NCBI GenBank assembly: GCA_016712375.1
Contig: JADJRE010000031.1
Span: forward strand, 1-38,350
Reading direction: 5' to 3'
Length of the DNA: 38,350 bases
Origin: Rhodospirillales bacterium
Lineage (GTDB): Bacteria > Pseudomonadota > Alphaproteobacteria > Rhodospirillales > Defluviicoccaceae
The notes beneath the pieces are model-generated. The model was not told where the DNA came from and did not search any database. It saw only the letters and a program-made list of their open reading frames with translations. Shown here one piece after another: positions 1 through 10,400 of this stretch. Numbering within the stretch: position 1 is the stretch's first letter; each line of letters starts with the position of its first letter. A program made the position numbers and the translations under genes.

Positions 1-132
1 ATCGGCCTGCCGATCTACGCCCGGCAGCTGGCCCGCCCGGACGGCAGTGCGATCGAGGTCAAGACCGAGGCATCGATCCTGCCAATCAACAAGCGACCGC
101 GGCTGGCGGTGAAGATCTCCTCCAGCAACTGA
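1..132 (+). CDS. C-terminal 43 residues of an unidentified phage protein (5' end outside window)
   Basis: An open frame enters from the left edge and ends with TGA at 130-132. The visible tail runs from IGLPIYARQL to the final VKISSSN. It directly precedes the head-tail joining-type gene, whose ATG (132-134) overlaps the stop, so the two are probably translationally coupled. In siphophage order this position belongs to the head-completion or connector genes. No family could be recognised from so short a tail. It is a gene because the frame is open to the edge, the junction is coupled and the orientation matches the genes downstream. Confidence 0.5.
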   Translation: MGLPIYARQLARPDGSAIEVKTEASILPINKRPRLAVKISSSN

Positions 133-446
133 TGAGCGTGTTCGCCGCCGCCATCGACGCGCTGTTCGACGATCCGAACTTGGCGCGGGTTGCCGTTTAC
201 CGTGCCGGCGGCGCCGATCCGGGTGTGCCCGTGCGGGCGATCCTCCACCGGCCGGATCGCATCGGCGAGTTCGCCGAGACACGCATTCTCACCGAGACAA
301 CGATGTTCGACATTCGCGTGTCGGAAATCGTGGCTCCGGCGGAAGGCGAGACGATTGAAGTGGACGGGGCGGTCTACGTGATCCAGGGTGAGCCGATCCG
401 CGATGCGGAACGCCTCGTCTGGAGCATCGAGGCTCGTTCCGCATGA
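132..446 (+). CDS. Phage head-tail joining-type protein
   Basis: This 104-residue intact protein starts with MSVFAAAIDALFDDPNLA and has a helical N-terminus followed by a beta-rich region. The size and layout resemble the lambda gpFII-like and other small head-tail attachment proteins found in alphaproteobacterial prophages; such proteins bridge the capsid connector and the tail. The start overlaps the upstream stop. The next gene's ATG at 443 overlaps its TGA (444-446), so it lies in a tightly packed operon. The role is inferred from size, fold impression and position just upstream of the DUF6441, tail terminator and tail tube genes; no catalytic motif is present or expected. It could also be a neck or stopper protein. 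Confidence 0.6.
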   Translation: MSVFAAAIDALFDDPNLARVAVYRAGGADPGVPVRAILHRPDRIGEFAETRILTETTMFDIRVSEIVAPAEGETIEVDGAVYVIQGEPIRDAERLVWSIEARSA

Positions 447-1098
447 GGCTTGAAGCCGCGCTTCAAGGCGACGGACGACCTGTTGAAGGCCGAGTTCCGT
501 ACGGCCGAGCGAGGCGGTCTCGGCCGGTATCCGCGAGGCAACGGACGGCCTGAAGACCGAGTTGCGCGGACAGATCACCGGCGCCGGCCTCGGCACCCGC
601 CTCGCGAACACCTGGCGCGGCGAGATCTACCCGAAGGGGCAGCCCAGCGTCGGCGCCGCCGGCTTCGTGTGGTCGAAGGCGCCGGGTCTGGTACGGTTGT
701 ACGCCGAGGGTGCCATCATCCGCTCGAAGCAGGGACTGTTTCTTGCCATCCCGACACCGGCGGCCGGCCGGTTTGGCGATAACAGGCGGAAGATCACGCC
801 CGGCGGCTGGGAACGCATCCACGGCATGAGGCTGCGGTTCGTGTATCGCCGCGGCAGTCCGAGCCTGCTCGTTGCCGACAACGCCCGGCTCGCTGCCCGC
901 GGCAGGGCACGAGCGAACATCGGGCGCAGCAAGGGCGCCGCGTTCACGCGGCTCTCGGGCCGGACGACCGTTCCAGTGTTCATCCTCGTTCCGCAGGTGA
1001 CCGTGCGGAAGCGCCTCGACGTTGACGGTGCGGCACGGAAATGGATCCGCACGGTGCCGCAGCTGGTGCTGCGGAATTGGCGAGAGCAATCACGATGA
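443..1098 (+). CDS. DUF6441-family phage protein, split by two single-base indels
   Basis: The protein begins MRLEAALQGD at the ATG overlapping the previous stop. It changes frame near 475 and again near 512, where an extra G appears in a GAGCGAGGCGGTC context, then runs open to TGA at 1096-1098. Joined, the pieces give about 217 residues with the features I associate with DUF6441: RGQITGAGLGTRLANTWRGE, then AAGFVWSKAP, AIPTPAAG, LRFVYRRG and a C-terminal LVPQVTVRKRLDV. This family is common between head-tail joining and tail terminator genes of alphaproteobacterial siphophages; its biochemical role is not known to me. Both frame changes are one-base insertions, so a sequencing error is likelier than mutation. 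The third segment alone (from about 562) covers most of the domain. Confidence 0.7.
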
Positions 1099-1529
1099 CA
1101 TCGAAGCGTGAACAGGTTCTCTCGGCGTTGTTCGGCCAACTGAAGGGCCTGCCCGGATCTGCCGTCAAACGCAACGAGGCGTTGCCCGCGAGCGTGCCGG
1201 TGGGCGGGCTCGTCATCCTGCGCGACGGCGATCCGGGCGAGCCGGACGTGACGCTCAATCCGCGCACCGAGTTTTTCAGCCACCGCGCCGAGATCGAGGC
1301 GTTCGTCACCCGGCCGGTCGGCGGCGGTGGAGAGACAGCGCTCGACGCTTTGCTCTCCGGGATCGGTACTGCGCTGGCCAGCGACCGCAGCCTCGGCGGC
1401 CTCGCCGAGAACCTGTTCTGGAGCGCGCCCGAGACATCGGTGCTCGCCATCGAAGCTGCGGCACCCGTCCTGACCGCGCGCATCACCGTCACCATCGAGT
1501 ACCTGGTCAGCGATCCGCTGGCCGCCTGA
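1095..1529 (+). CDS. Tail terminator / gpU-like minor tail protein
   Basis: This intact protein of 144 residues starts at ATG 1095, which overlaps the preceding TGA in an ATGA arrangement. An earlier in-frame start at 1041 would run deep into the upstream gene and is not preferred. It opens MTSKREQVLSALFGQLKGL and ends TITIEYLVSDPLAA-like, alternating an N-terminal helix with beta strands. Proteins of this size directly upstream of the tail tube gene in lambda-like modules are tail terminators that cap the tube and bind the connector. Homologues are sometimes misnamed acyl-CoA transferase in databases; no such catalytic motif is visible. Function rests mainly on position. Confidence 0.6.
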   Translation: MTSKREQVLSALFGQLKGLPGSAVKRNEALPASVPVGGLVILRDGDPGEPDVTLNPRTEFFSHRAEIEAFVTRPVGGGGETALDALLSGIGTALASDRSLGGLAENLFWSAPETSVLAIEAAAPVLTARITVTIEYLVSDPLAA

Positions 1530-1554
1530 CCTTTCCACAATCGGAGACCCGCCG

Positions 1555-2834
1555 ATGCCCAAAGTCCGCGCCTACGGCGCCGACTCGACGCTGAAGGCTT
1601 GCCGCGAGACGACGTATGGCGTTGCGCCGGTGAGCGGTTATCGCAGCCTGGACTTCAAATCGGCCGACTTGTCGGCAGAGCACCGCTTGGACGATCCGCT
1701 GCTGGGTAGAGGCCGCAACGCCCAGGACCCGTATCGCGGGCTGATCACCGACGAGGGCAAGGTCGAGATACCGCTCGATCTGCGCGGCTCGGGTTTCTGG
1801 CTCACCGGTCTGTTCGGCGATCCGACGGTGACCCAGACCAAGGCGACTGGCCACATCGCCTTCTTCGGCCAGCCCGCAGCGAATAGCACGATCACCTTCA
1901 ACGGCGTCAGCTGGACATTTGTCACCGGCACGCCCAGCGGCAACCAGACGCAGATCGGCGCCAACGTGGACGCGACACTGACGGCGCTGGCAACTGGTCT
2001 CAACGCCTCGGCGGACCCGCAGGTCGCCAAGTGCACCTACACGGCGAACACGACGGACGACCGGTTGGAGATCCAGTTCGATGCCGCCGGGGTCACCGGC
2101 AGCAGCTTCAATCTGGCCGCGTCGAGCAACAGCAACGGCACTTGCTCCGGCGCGACGCTGACCGGAGGTGGCTACCGTTACGAGTGGCTCTCGGGCGAAA
2201 CTGACATTCCGAGCCACACGTTCGAAATCGGACCACCCGCAGCTGGTGACGCCGGTGTTCTTCGCCACCTCCGGCACGGTGATGGAGAGCCTCGCCTTCG
2301 AGATGGGCCGCGAGGGGCCGGCGAACGGCACTGTGCAGGTGGTGGCTCAGGGCGAGGAGAAGGCGGCGGCAACCATCGACGCGACGCCGGACACCTTCGC
2401 TCTGAAGCGTTTCAGCCAGGGACGGGGCTTCATCACCCGGGGCGGCGTGCCGCTCGCCGGTGTGACCGGCGGCAACCTCACCTTCTCCAACAACCTGGAG
2501 CGGGTGCGGGTGATCCGGTGACGACAGCAAGATCGAGGCGGCCGATCCGACGATCGCCACGTGCACCGGCGCGATGACCGTTCGTTTCGACGGCGCCACC
2601 TTGGTCGCCGAGGCAGCCAACGGCGAGCCCGTGGCGGTCGAGTACGGCTTCTCGATGGCCGAGGGCTGGTCGCTGACCTTCGAGCTGTTCCGGGTGTTCC
2701 TGCCGAAGCCGAAGTACGCCGTCTCCGGTCCTGGCGGCGTCGAGGCCAGCTTCGACTGGCGCGCCGCGTACGACGAGGCGAACGCCACCATGCTGCGCGT
2801 CCGTCTGCTCAATGACGTCGCCAGCTATTCCTGA
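1555..2834 (+). CDS. Major tail tube protein, split by two single-base insertions
   Basis: The ATG at 1555 follows a GGAGA ribosome-binding site. The N-terminal part (MPKVRAYGADSTLKACRE, then YRSLDFKSADLSAE) matches the Phage_tube_2-type tail tube family. The frame shifts near 2222 and near 2520, each by one extra base. Joined pieces give about 425 residues ending MLRVRLLNDVASYS. An inserted beta domain at roughly residues 95-205, rich in Asn, Ser, Thr and Gly, looks like the Ig-like or surface-exposed domains that many tube proteins carry. The protein polymerises as hexameric rings around the tape measure. It sits between tail terminator and tail chaperone genes, as expected. The shift pattern matches that seen elsewhere in this window. 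Confidence 0.75.
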
Positions 2835-2843
2835 GGTATCATC

Positions 2844-3200
2844 ATGATCCGTCTCGATTTAAAGAGGAGCCGCACTGGCTCGACCTCGGGCATGGCGTGC
2901 GTCTGCAGGTCAGGCCGTGCACCACGGCGCTGATGATGGCGGCGCGCGCCGAGGTGCAACGGGCTGTCTTCATCGGCGAGCGACACCGAAGCGGCCGGCA
3001 TCCGTACCGCGGCCTTGATCAAGGCGCTGGCCCGGCTCGCGGTCCTCGACTGGGAAGGTGTCGGGGATGCCGAGGGCGAACCGGCGGCGCCGACGCCAGA
3101 AGGCATCGACGCGCTGTTGGACCTGTGGCCGATCGCCGAAGCATTCGAGCGCCTCTACCTCGGCCCGGCGCTGCTGCTGGATGCGGAAAAAAACGGCTGA
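2844..3200 (+). CDS. Tail assembly chaperone, short (gpG-like) product
   Basis: About 118 residues start at ATG 2844 and stop at TGA 3198-3200. Two indels, one lost base near 2860 and one gained near 2970, must be corrected to join the opening MIRLD to EEPHWLDLGHGVRLQV, AALIKALARLAVLDWEG and the terminal ALLLDAEKNG. Position between tail tube and tape measure, small acidic and helical character, and the slippery sequence just before the stop identify it as the G-type chaperone that coats the tape measure during assembly. The same ribosomes would also make the longer GT form by slipping back one base at 3188-3194. The function is inferred from synteny and the slip site rather than from sequence identity. 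Confidence 0.65.
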
Positions 3201-3556
3201 GGGCTCGCGCGGAGTGGCACTTCGGCGGCGGGCCGGCGTATTGCGAAAGCTGCGCCAGTCTCGATCGGCCATGCGCCAGAGGCGAGCCAGGCTGCAATGG
3301 ACGGGTCTGCCCCTACCTCGAGCACCAGCCGCTGACCGACGCCGGCTGGCAGGCGTGGGACGTGCTCAGCCGCTGCGGCGGACAGCTGCGGTTGGCGCCG
3401 AACGCGTCTGCCGTTATCGGTCTCGACCTGACCGCGGCGATTACCCTCGGCACGGCGCTCGGCTACGAGGCCCGTTCTGTCGCCGAGCTGCTACCGGCGG
3501 GCGAGGCCGGACTGATCAAGGCGCTGAACGAGCGCCTCGCCAGCCAACACGATTGA
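2844..3556 (+). CDS. Tail assembly chaperone, frameshifted long (gpGT-like) product
   Basis: A -1 slip at A_AAA_AAC (3188-3194) moves ribosomes from the G frame into the frame open to TGA 3554-3556. After the slip it reads KKRLRARAEWHFGGGPAYC. The T part (about 120 residues) contains a Cys cluster, CESCASLDRPC followed by GCNGRVCPYLE, suggesting a small zinc-binding knuckle, then helices ending NERLASQHD. The T domain lacks an obvious start of its own directly after the G stop, which favours expression as a fusion. In lambda, G and GT bind the tape measure and recruit tube subunits. The tape measure ATG follows 12 bases downstream. The alternative, that T is an independent gene, cannot be excluded without mass spectrometry. 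Confidence 0.6.
3188..3194 (+). promoter_or_regulatory. Programmed -1 ribosomal frameshift site (A_AAA_AAC)
   Basis: In the G frame the codons are GAA AAA AAC GGC TGA, so the heptamer A AAA AAC is correctly phased for simultaneous -1 slippage of both tRNAs. The stop codon comes only two codons later and the -1 frame stays open for about 120 further codons. This is the classic arrangement for siphophage tail chaperones. Seven As could also be an indel-prone homopolymer, but phase, position and downstream frame all fit the programmed site. Confidence 0.65.
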
Positions 3557-3568
3557 AGGTTCTCCACC

Positions 3569-6180
3569 ATGGCCGATCGTAATCTCGCCGCCATCCTTGG
3601 CCGTGATCGACGGCGGCAAGGTGAAAGCCGAGCTGCGCGACGTCGGCGACAGCGGCGAGCGGGCACTGAAGCGCATCGAGGAGGCCTCGCGCCCGGCCTC
3701 GCGCGCGCTGCAGACGCTGGACGGCGTCGCCGGCGAGGTGCGCGGCGGCCTGGAGCAGATGGCTGCCCGCGCCGGTCCTCTCGGCGCCGGGCTGATGCGC
3801 ATCGGCCCGGCCGGACTGGCTGCCGCGGCGGCTCTCGGCGCTGTCACCCTGGGGCTGAAGGAAAGCCTGGAGGAGGCGGCCAAGGCCGATCAGTCGTATC
3901 GCCGGCTGGAGGCGGTGCTGAAGGCGACCGGCCATGCGTCCGGGCTGACCGCGGACGAGATCGCCGCGTTCGCCGACGGCATCGAGCGCTCGACGCTGGC
4001 GACGGCGGAGGGCGTGCAAGATGCGGCCTCGGTGCTCGCCACCTTCCGCTCGGTCTCCGGCGAAACCTTCACCCGGGCGCTCAGCTTGGCGCAGGATATG
4101 TCGGCCGTCTTCGGCCAAGACCTGTCCGGTGCTGCCGACGCAGCTCGGCAAGGCGCTGGAGGACCCGATCGACGGCCTCACCGCGCTGCGCCGGGTCGGC
4201 ATCTCGTTCTCGGATACGCAGAAGGAGCTGATCCGCACGCTGGTCGAGACCGGCCAGCAGGCGGAAGCGCAGCGGGTGATCCTCGATGCCCTCGAACAGC
4301 AGGTCGGCGGCGCCGGGGCTGCAGAAGCCGGCAGGCTGACCGGGGCGACCAACCGGCTGCAGGACGCCTGGGGCAATCTGCTGGAGGCGATCGGCAGGAC
4401 GCCGGTGGTCACACCGCGCTCGCGCAGGGCGCGCTCGATCTCCTGTCCGGCGCGATCAGGGATCACGTCTTCGATCGAGGACGACCCGATCAGCCAGCGT
4501 ATCGCGGTGGCAACAGGACAGCTGGCACAGGCGCGCGACGGCTCGACCGGCTGCAAGCGGGTGGACCGGGCACGCCGATGCTGGGGCAGCGCTCCGCCAT
4601 CGACGAACAACGCCAGCGGGTGGCGGCGCTGGAGCAGGAGCTCGCGACCCTGACCCGGCTCGGCGAGGCGGAGGCCGACGCCGCTCGGCAGGAACGAGCG
4701 CGCGCCGAGGCAGGGCAGCAAACCGCCGAGGTCGAGCGCCGCGCGGATGCGCTCGCCGCACAGCGCAGCCAGCTCGCCAAGGCGCTCGATCAGCTGGCGA
4801 CCGGTCCCCCGAGCGCATCGCCCCAGGTCAACCGCGAGCTGGCGGAGACGAAAGCGCCTGGATGCGCTCCGGGCGCCCGACAGCGGCAACGCGTCGAATG
4901 TGGACACTGCGATCCAGGAGGCGGAAGAGATCGCCCGGCGCAGATCGCGGCGATCAATCAGCCGCTGGAAGAGGCAGCAAAGCGAGCCTGGAAGCGGCCG
5001 AACGCCAATCGGCGGCCAGGCGGCGAGCGCGGCGCAACCGCCTTTCAGGAGAACGAGAAAGTCGTCGACGACCTCGCCAAGCAGCTGGCGCTGTTCGGCG
5101 ACGAGCGCCGGCAGTTCGTCGATCAGGCATTGTCGCGGCTGTCGGAGACCGCCACCGACGAGCAGTGGGTGCAGGTCGAGCGGCTGGCGAACGCGCTCTG
5201 GGACGAGAAGCTCGCCCGCGAGCAGCTGGCCGAAAGCCTGCGCGCCGAGCAGCAGCTGCGCCAGCATGGCGTGCGGCTGACCGAGCAGATGCGCACGCCG
5301 GCGGAAGAACTGGCGGCGACGCTGCAGCAGCTGGATGCGCTGATGCGGGCGGGGGCGATCGATGCCGGGACCCACGGCCGTGCCGTCGCCGAAGCCTACC
5401 ACGAGGCGGAACTGGCGGCCGACCGGATGCTCTCCGCCAGCCGCGAGTGGCAGGACGGCGTCACCCGAGCGCTGCGGGACTATGCCGACCAGGCAACCGA
5501 CGCGGCGAGCGCTGCCGAGCAGGTGACGACCCAGGCGTTCCAGGGCATGGAGGACGCGCTGGTCGCGTTCGTCCAGACCGGCAAGCTCGACTTCGGTTCG
5601 CTCCGTGGACTCGCTGGTCGCCGACCTGACGCGCCTGTCGATCCGCATGGCGGTTCTCGGCCCGCTGGCGCAGGTGCTCAGTGGCGGCGCTGGCGGGCTC
5701 GGCGGCTTCATCTCAGGGTTGTTCGGTGGCTCATCGACGCCGATAGCGGGCAGCGGCGAGGCAGGAGCGGCCCCAGGGCCGGGCACCGGCGGGCTCTACG
5801 CCCACGGCGGCGTTTTCGCGCACGGCAACGTCATCCCATTCGCCGACGGCGGCATCGTCGCTCGGCCGACGCTGTTTCCGATGGCACACGGCCTGGGGCT
5901 GATGGGCGAGGCCGGACCGGAGGCGGTGCTGCCGCTGAAGCGACTGGCCTCGGGCAATCTGGGAGTCGAGAGCGGACGCACGGGCGCCGTCACCGTCAAC
6001 GTCATCAACAACGCCGGCGCCAAGGTCGAGACGCAGCAGCGGCAGGACGAACGCGGCGGGCTCACCCTCGACATCCTGATCGACGCGGTCGAGACGCAGA
6101 TGGCGGCGCGCGCCGTGCGCAGCGGCACCACGCTCAACCGGGCGCTGGCGGCGGCGGCCAACCCGCTGCGGGCGCGCTAG
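3569..6180 (+). CDS. Tail length tape measure protein, interrupted by many indels
   Basis: ATG 3569 (MADRNLAAIL) shifts frame near 3597. The reading then alternates frames at least eight times (near 4130, 4412, 4466, 4540, 4860, 4940, 5040 and 5600) before TAG 6178-6180. The joined protein is about 870 residues. Recognisable parts are an Ala-rich hydrophobic stretch at about residues 75-95, the phage minor tail signature LGKALEDPIDGLTALRRVG with SFSDTQKELI, long Gln/Glu/Ala coiled coil through the middle, and a C-terminal Gly-rich region with AHGGVFAHGNVIPFADGG and MGEAGPEAVLPL, typical of tape measure C-termini. It sets tail length and may form the DNA-ejection channel. Every segment matches the family, so the frame changes look like sequence errors concentrated in GC-rich repeats. 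Confidence 0.8.
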
Positions 6181-6181
6181 C

Positions 6182-6529
6182 ATGGCGGCCTGGCCGGCTT
6201 CCCTGCCGCAAAAGCCGTTGATGCAGGGTTTCCGCGAAACCGCCGTCAACCTCGTCGTGCGTTCGCAGACCGATGTCGGTCCGGCGAAAGCGCGCCGGCG
6301 GGCGACCGCCGGGCCCACCACCTTCGAGATGTCGTTCCGGCTGACCAGCACGCAGCTCGCCACGTTTCGCACGTTCGTTCGAACCGACATCCAGGACGGC
6401 GCCGGCCCGTTCACCTGGGCGCATCCGGTTACCGGCGTCCCGGGCACCTTCCGCCTTATCGAACCGCCGCAGATCGTGCCGGCCGGCGTCTCGTGGCTGG
6501 TCGGCCTGCGGGTCGAGATGCTGCCGTGA
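6182..6529 (+). CDS. Minor tail protein (gpM-like position)
   Basis: Intact, 115 residues, beginning MAAWPASLPQKPLMQGFRET and ending WLVGLRVEMLP. It starts one base after the tape measure stop and its TGA overlaps the GTG start of the next gene. The sequence is beta-rich and contains an FRTFVRTDI helix and a GPFTWAHPVTG turn. In lambda-like order the gene after the tape measure encodes gpM, which sits at the tail tip complex. This position, the size and the following L-K-J order support the same role. I recognise no named domain. Confidence 0.6.
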   Translation: MAAWPASLPQKPLMQGFRETAVNLVVRSQTDVGPAKARRRATAGPTTFEMSFRLTSTQLATFRTFVRTDIQDGAGPFTWAHPVTGVPGTFRLIEPPQIVPAGVSWLVGLRVEMLP

Positions 6530-6993
6530 CCATCACCACCACCGGCCTCGCCGAGCTCGCGGCGCAGGATTGTGCCACCCCCTGGCTGGTGCTGCTGACC
6601 ATCAGCCATGCCGACCTCGTCACGCCGCTGCGGCTGACCTCCGACGGCGTCGACACCATCAGCAACGGCCAGACCTATCAGCACATGCCATTCGAGGTGA
6701 CGCTGCCGGACGACGTCGAGGGACGCGCGCCGCAGGCGCAGCTGCGCATCGACAACACCAGCCAGGAGGTGGTGGCGCTGCTGCGCGGGTTGACCTCGCC
6801 CCCGGCGCTGACCATGCAGATCGTCCGCGCCAGCGCGCCGGACGTCGTCGAGCGCGCGTGGGCCGGGCTCGAATGGCGCACGTCGACCATCGACGTCGGC
6901 TTCATCGCCGGCCGGCTGACGGTCGAGGACCTCGCCACCGAGGAGTTCCCCTATGTGACCTTCGACGGCCGCTTCAAGGGGCTGTGGCCGTGA
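6526..6993 (+). CDS. DUF1833-family minor tail protein (gpL-like position)
   Basis: The GTG at 6526 overlaps the upstream TGA; translation gives 155 residues. Motifs include LVLLTISHADL, PLRLTSDGVDTISNGQ and YQHMPFEVTLPDD, followed by RIDNTSQEVVALLR, which fit the DUF1833 family of phage proteins. It ends PYVTFDGRFKGLWP. In the module it takes the place of gpL between the M-like protein and the NlpC/P60 protein, and is probably a tail tip component. An in-frame start at 6493 would overlap the upstream gene by 37 bases and is less likely than the coupled GTG. The next gene's GTG (6990) overlaps its stop. Confidence 0.7.
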   Translation: MTITTTGLAELAAQDCATPWLVLLTISHADLVTPLRLTSDGVDTISNGQTYQHMPFEVTLPDDVEGRAPQAQLRIDNTSQEVVALLRGLTSPPALTMQIVRASAPDVVERAWAGLEWRTSTIDVGFIAGRLTVEDLATEEFPYVTFDGRFKGLWP

Positions 6994-7447
6994 TCCAGGC
7001 CTTCGGCCCGCCGGTCTGGGTCGAACGCTACGTCGGCATTCCGTTCGTCGACCTCGGCCGCGATCGCGACGGCTGCGACTGCTGGGGGCTGGTGCGGCTG
7101 GTGCTCGCCGAGCAAGCCGGCCTCATGCTGCCGTCGCTGGCGACCGGCTACGGCAGCGAGGCCGATGTCAGGGGTGTCGGCGCGGCGGTCGAGGCGGCGC
7201 GCGCCGGCGGCGACTGGCTGAGGATCGATCCCGGCCGGGAGAGCGCCTTCGACGCCGTCGAGCTGTCGATGCCGGCGCGCACCGACGCCGGCTGGGTGTT
7301 CGATGCCGCTGCGTCGGCGTCGTCATCGCCCCGGCTGTGCTGCACGTCGAGCGGGGGGCGACCGCTGCCGTGCTGGCCCGCTACAATGAGGACCGCCGGG
7401 CGATCCGCCGCGCCCTCGGCTTCTGGAGACACCGCAGCCTTGCCTGA
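6990..7447 (+). CDS. NlpC/P60-family tail peptidase (gpK-like), one frameshift
   Basis: The GTG at 6990 is coupled to the preceding stop. It reads VIQAFGPPVWVERYVGIPF and then GCDCWGLVRLVLAEQ, where the second Cys is the expected catalytic nucleophile of NlpC/P60 cysteine peptidases. Near 7310 one base is missing and the reading continues GVVIAPAVLHVERGATA to ARYNEDRRAIRRALGFWRH and TGA at 7445-7447, about 152 residues. Such tail enzymes cleave peptidoglycan stem peptides or process the tail tip during DNA entry. The catalytic His normally found just before GVV is not seen: the frame gives Cys there, but the indel falls at that spot, so the residue is uncertain. Confidence 0.7.
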
Positions 7448-10400
7448 TTGTCTCGATCCGTCGCCGCACCCCGCCAGGATCATCCTGCCGCCGCTTGCCG
7501 TTTCCGCCTGCCCGCATCCGTTCGAGCAGCGTCGCGTCGACTATGCGGTGCCGGCCGGCCTGACCATCGCCGAGATCGTCGAGCTGATCCAGCCGGACCC
7601 CGTGTTGCGCGCGCACGGCCATTGTTCATCGGCGAGCACCTGATCCCGCGCGCGAGAACTGGCGCCGCGCTCGCCGGCCCGCGGGACGCAGGTGGCGATC
7701 CGGCTGCTGCCCGGCGGCGGCGGGCTGCGCATCGGCCTGATGATCGCGGTCGCTGTGGCGGCGGTCGCGCTGACAGTCTTCACCGCCGGCGCCGCATCGC
7801 CGCTCCTGCTCGGGCTGACCGGAGCGCAGCTCGGCATGCTCGGCGGCGCCGCCATTTCCATCGCTGGCACGCTGCTGATCAACACCTTCCTGCCGCCGCC
7901 GGTGCCGGAAATTTCCAAGAACAAGGGCAACGACCAGCCGACCTACGCGATCACCGGCGCCCGCAACCAGGCGCAGAACTGGGGCAAGGTCGCCTTCCTG
8001 CTGGGGCGCTTCAAGCTGACGCCGGCCTACGCGGCGCTGCCGTACCGCGAGATCGTCGGCGGCGAGGTGTTCTGGCGGGCGCTGTTCGCCTTCGCGCACG
8101 GACCGATCGCCATCGAGCAAATGTTCATCGGCGAGACCGCGCTCGGCAACTTCCAGGACGTCGAGTGGCAGTTCCGTCGCGGCTACTGGTCGATGCCGGA
8201 CAACGGCGGCTGGAGCGCCGCGAGCGGCGGCTTCCCGTCGTCGCCGGCGTTCGGCGATACCTGGACCTGCACCGCCGCCGGCTCGGTCGCCGGGGCAACC
8301 TGGGCGGTCGGCGAAACCATCACCTTCAACGCCCTCGCCGATCCCGCCGCCGCCGCCGCCTGGGACCGGGATCAGGGCAAGCCGTTCACGCTGTTCCCTG
8401 ACGACGTCTTTGAAGACCCGCTCAACATCGCGGTGAAGTACGGCACGCCGCAGGTGCGCAGCAGCCAGGCCAACGCCGACGAGCTGGCGATCGAACTGGT
8501 GTTCGAGCGTGGCATCGTGCACATCGAAAACCAGCCCGCCGGCAAGAAGAAAGACACCAGGGTGACGGTGAGGATCGAGCAGTCGCCGGCCGGTGCCAAC
8601 GCCTGGGCGACGGTGGCGTACCAGACCGTCACCGGCCGGCAGACCACGCCGCTCTACTGGGGCCACGCCTGGAAGGCGTCGGACTTCGGCGCTGCGAACG
8701 CGACGAAGACCTGGGAGGTACGCGTCACCCGCATGTCCGGCGACTCCGACGAGGAACGCAACTTCGGCAACTTCAGCTGGATCGCGCTGCGCACGCTGAC
8801 GCACGGTGACCCGGCGCCGGTGCCCGCGGTCGCCATGCTGGCAATGCGCATCCGCTCGTCGGGCCAGCTGCAGGGCGTGCTCGAGACATTCAACGTCATC
8901 GCCCGCACCATCGCCCGCGATTACGACGCGACGACGGCGCAGTGGGTCTGGCGGCCGACATCGCAGCCGGCGGCGCTGTTCCGTCACGTGTTGCAGCATT
9001 CGGCGCGCGAGATCCCGGCCAGCGACGCGCAGATCGACCTCGCCCGCCTGGCCTACTGGGACGGCGTTACCCGGCAGGCGCGACGCGAATTCAACGGCGT
9101 CATCGAGGCGAAGACCTCGCTCTACGACGTGCTGATCAAGATCGGCCGGGTCGGCCGCGCCATGCCGACGCTGCGCGACCTGAAGTTCTCGGTGATGATC
9201 GACGAGCCCAAAGCCGCGCCGGTGCGGCTGTTCACGCCGATCAACTCCCGGGAGTACGAAGCCGAGATGACGCATGCGGCGACGCCCCACGCCTACCGGA
9301 TCGGCTACGTCGACCAGGCGCGCGATTGGGCCACCGACGAGGTGCTGGTCTACGACGACGGCTACGACGCCAGCAACGCCGTCCGCATCGACAAGGTCGA
9401 GTGGCCGGGTATCTACGATCGCGACCAGGCGTGGCGGGAGGGCCGCTACCACTTGGCGCAGCAGCGGTTGCGGCGCGAAGTGCACACGATCAGCCTCGAC
9501 TCGAGCACCTCTGCTGCGAGCGCGGCGACTCTGGTGGCGCTGCAGCACGACGTTATAGCGGTGGGCCTGGCCTCGGCGCGGATCGCCGCACGCACCGAGG
9601 ACGTGGCAAACGCCTACGACGTCACCCTCGATGCGCCGGTGACGATGCAGCACGGCAAGGCCTACGGCTTGCGCGCCCGGCGGATCGTCAGCGGCGTGAT
9701 GCGGACCGACCTCTATCGGGTCAACCCCGTCGACGGCACGTCGCCGCGGCTGTACTTCGCCGCCCCGCCGACGCTCGCCGACGCGCCGGCCGTTGGCGAT
9801 CTGGTCAGCTTCGGCATCTGGGACCGCGAGACCTTGCGCGTGCTGGTGCGCGACATCGCGCCGGGACAGGACCTGTCGGCGAAGCTGACGCTGATCGCCG
9901 AGGCCGCCGGCGTGCATACCGCCGAGCAGGGGCCGATCCCGCCCTACGATCCGGTGGTGACGGCGCCGCGCAGCTTGCCGGCGCCGCTGGTGGTTAGCAT
10001 CGTCTCGGACGCGCGGGTCATGCTGGTGACGCCGTCGCGGACGCTGATCGACCGGGTGATCGTCTCTCTGCTGCCGATCTCCTTGAGGGCGCCCGCCTGC
10101 ATGTGCTCTACCGGCTCGCTGGGACGCAGGCAGCGTGGCAGGCGGCGACGGTGCAGGAGGAGACGGAGGGCAGCGCCGCTATCACCGGCCCGCAGTCCGG
10201 CGACACCTATGACTTCCGTTTGCAGTACTCGCACGCGAACTACTTCTCGTCGCCCGTGACGATGGTCAACACCTACTATGTCATCGGCCGGACCGATCCG
10301 CCGGACGACCTGCAGAACCTGTCGCTCGCCGTCGTCGGCGGCCAGGCGCCTGCTGCGCTGGGACCTCGCCGCCGACCTCGACGTGCAGTTCGGCGGCTGG

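Noticed and set aside
3516..5786. A 756-residue minus-strand frame opposite the tape measure gene
   Set aside because: No domain; plus-strand frames carry tape measure signatures despite indels.
7626..9917. A 763-residue open frame on the minus strand opposite the tail tip gene
   Set aside because: Arg/His-rich shadow of the TipJ gene with no recognisable domain; long antisense frames are common at this GC content.
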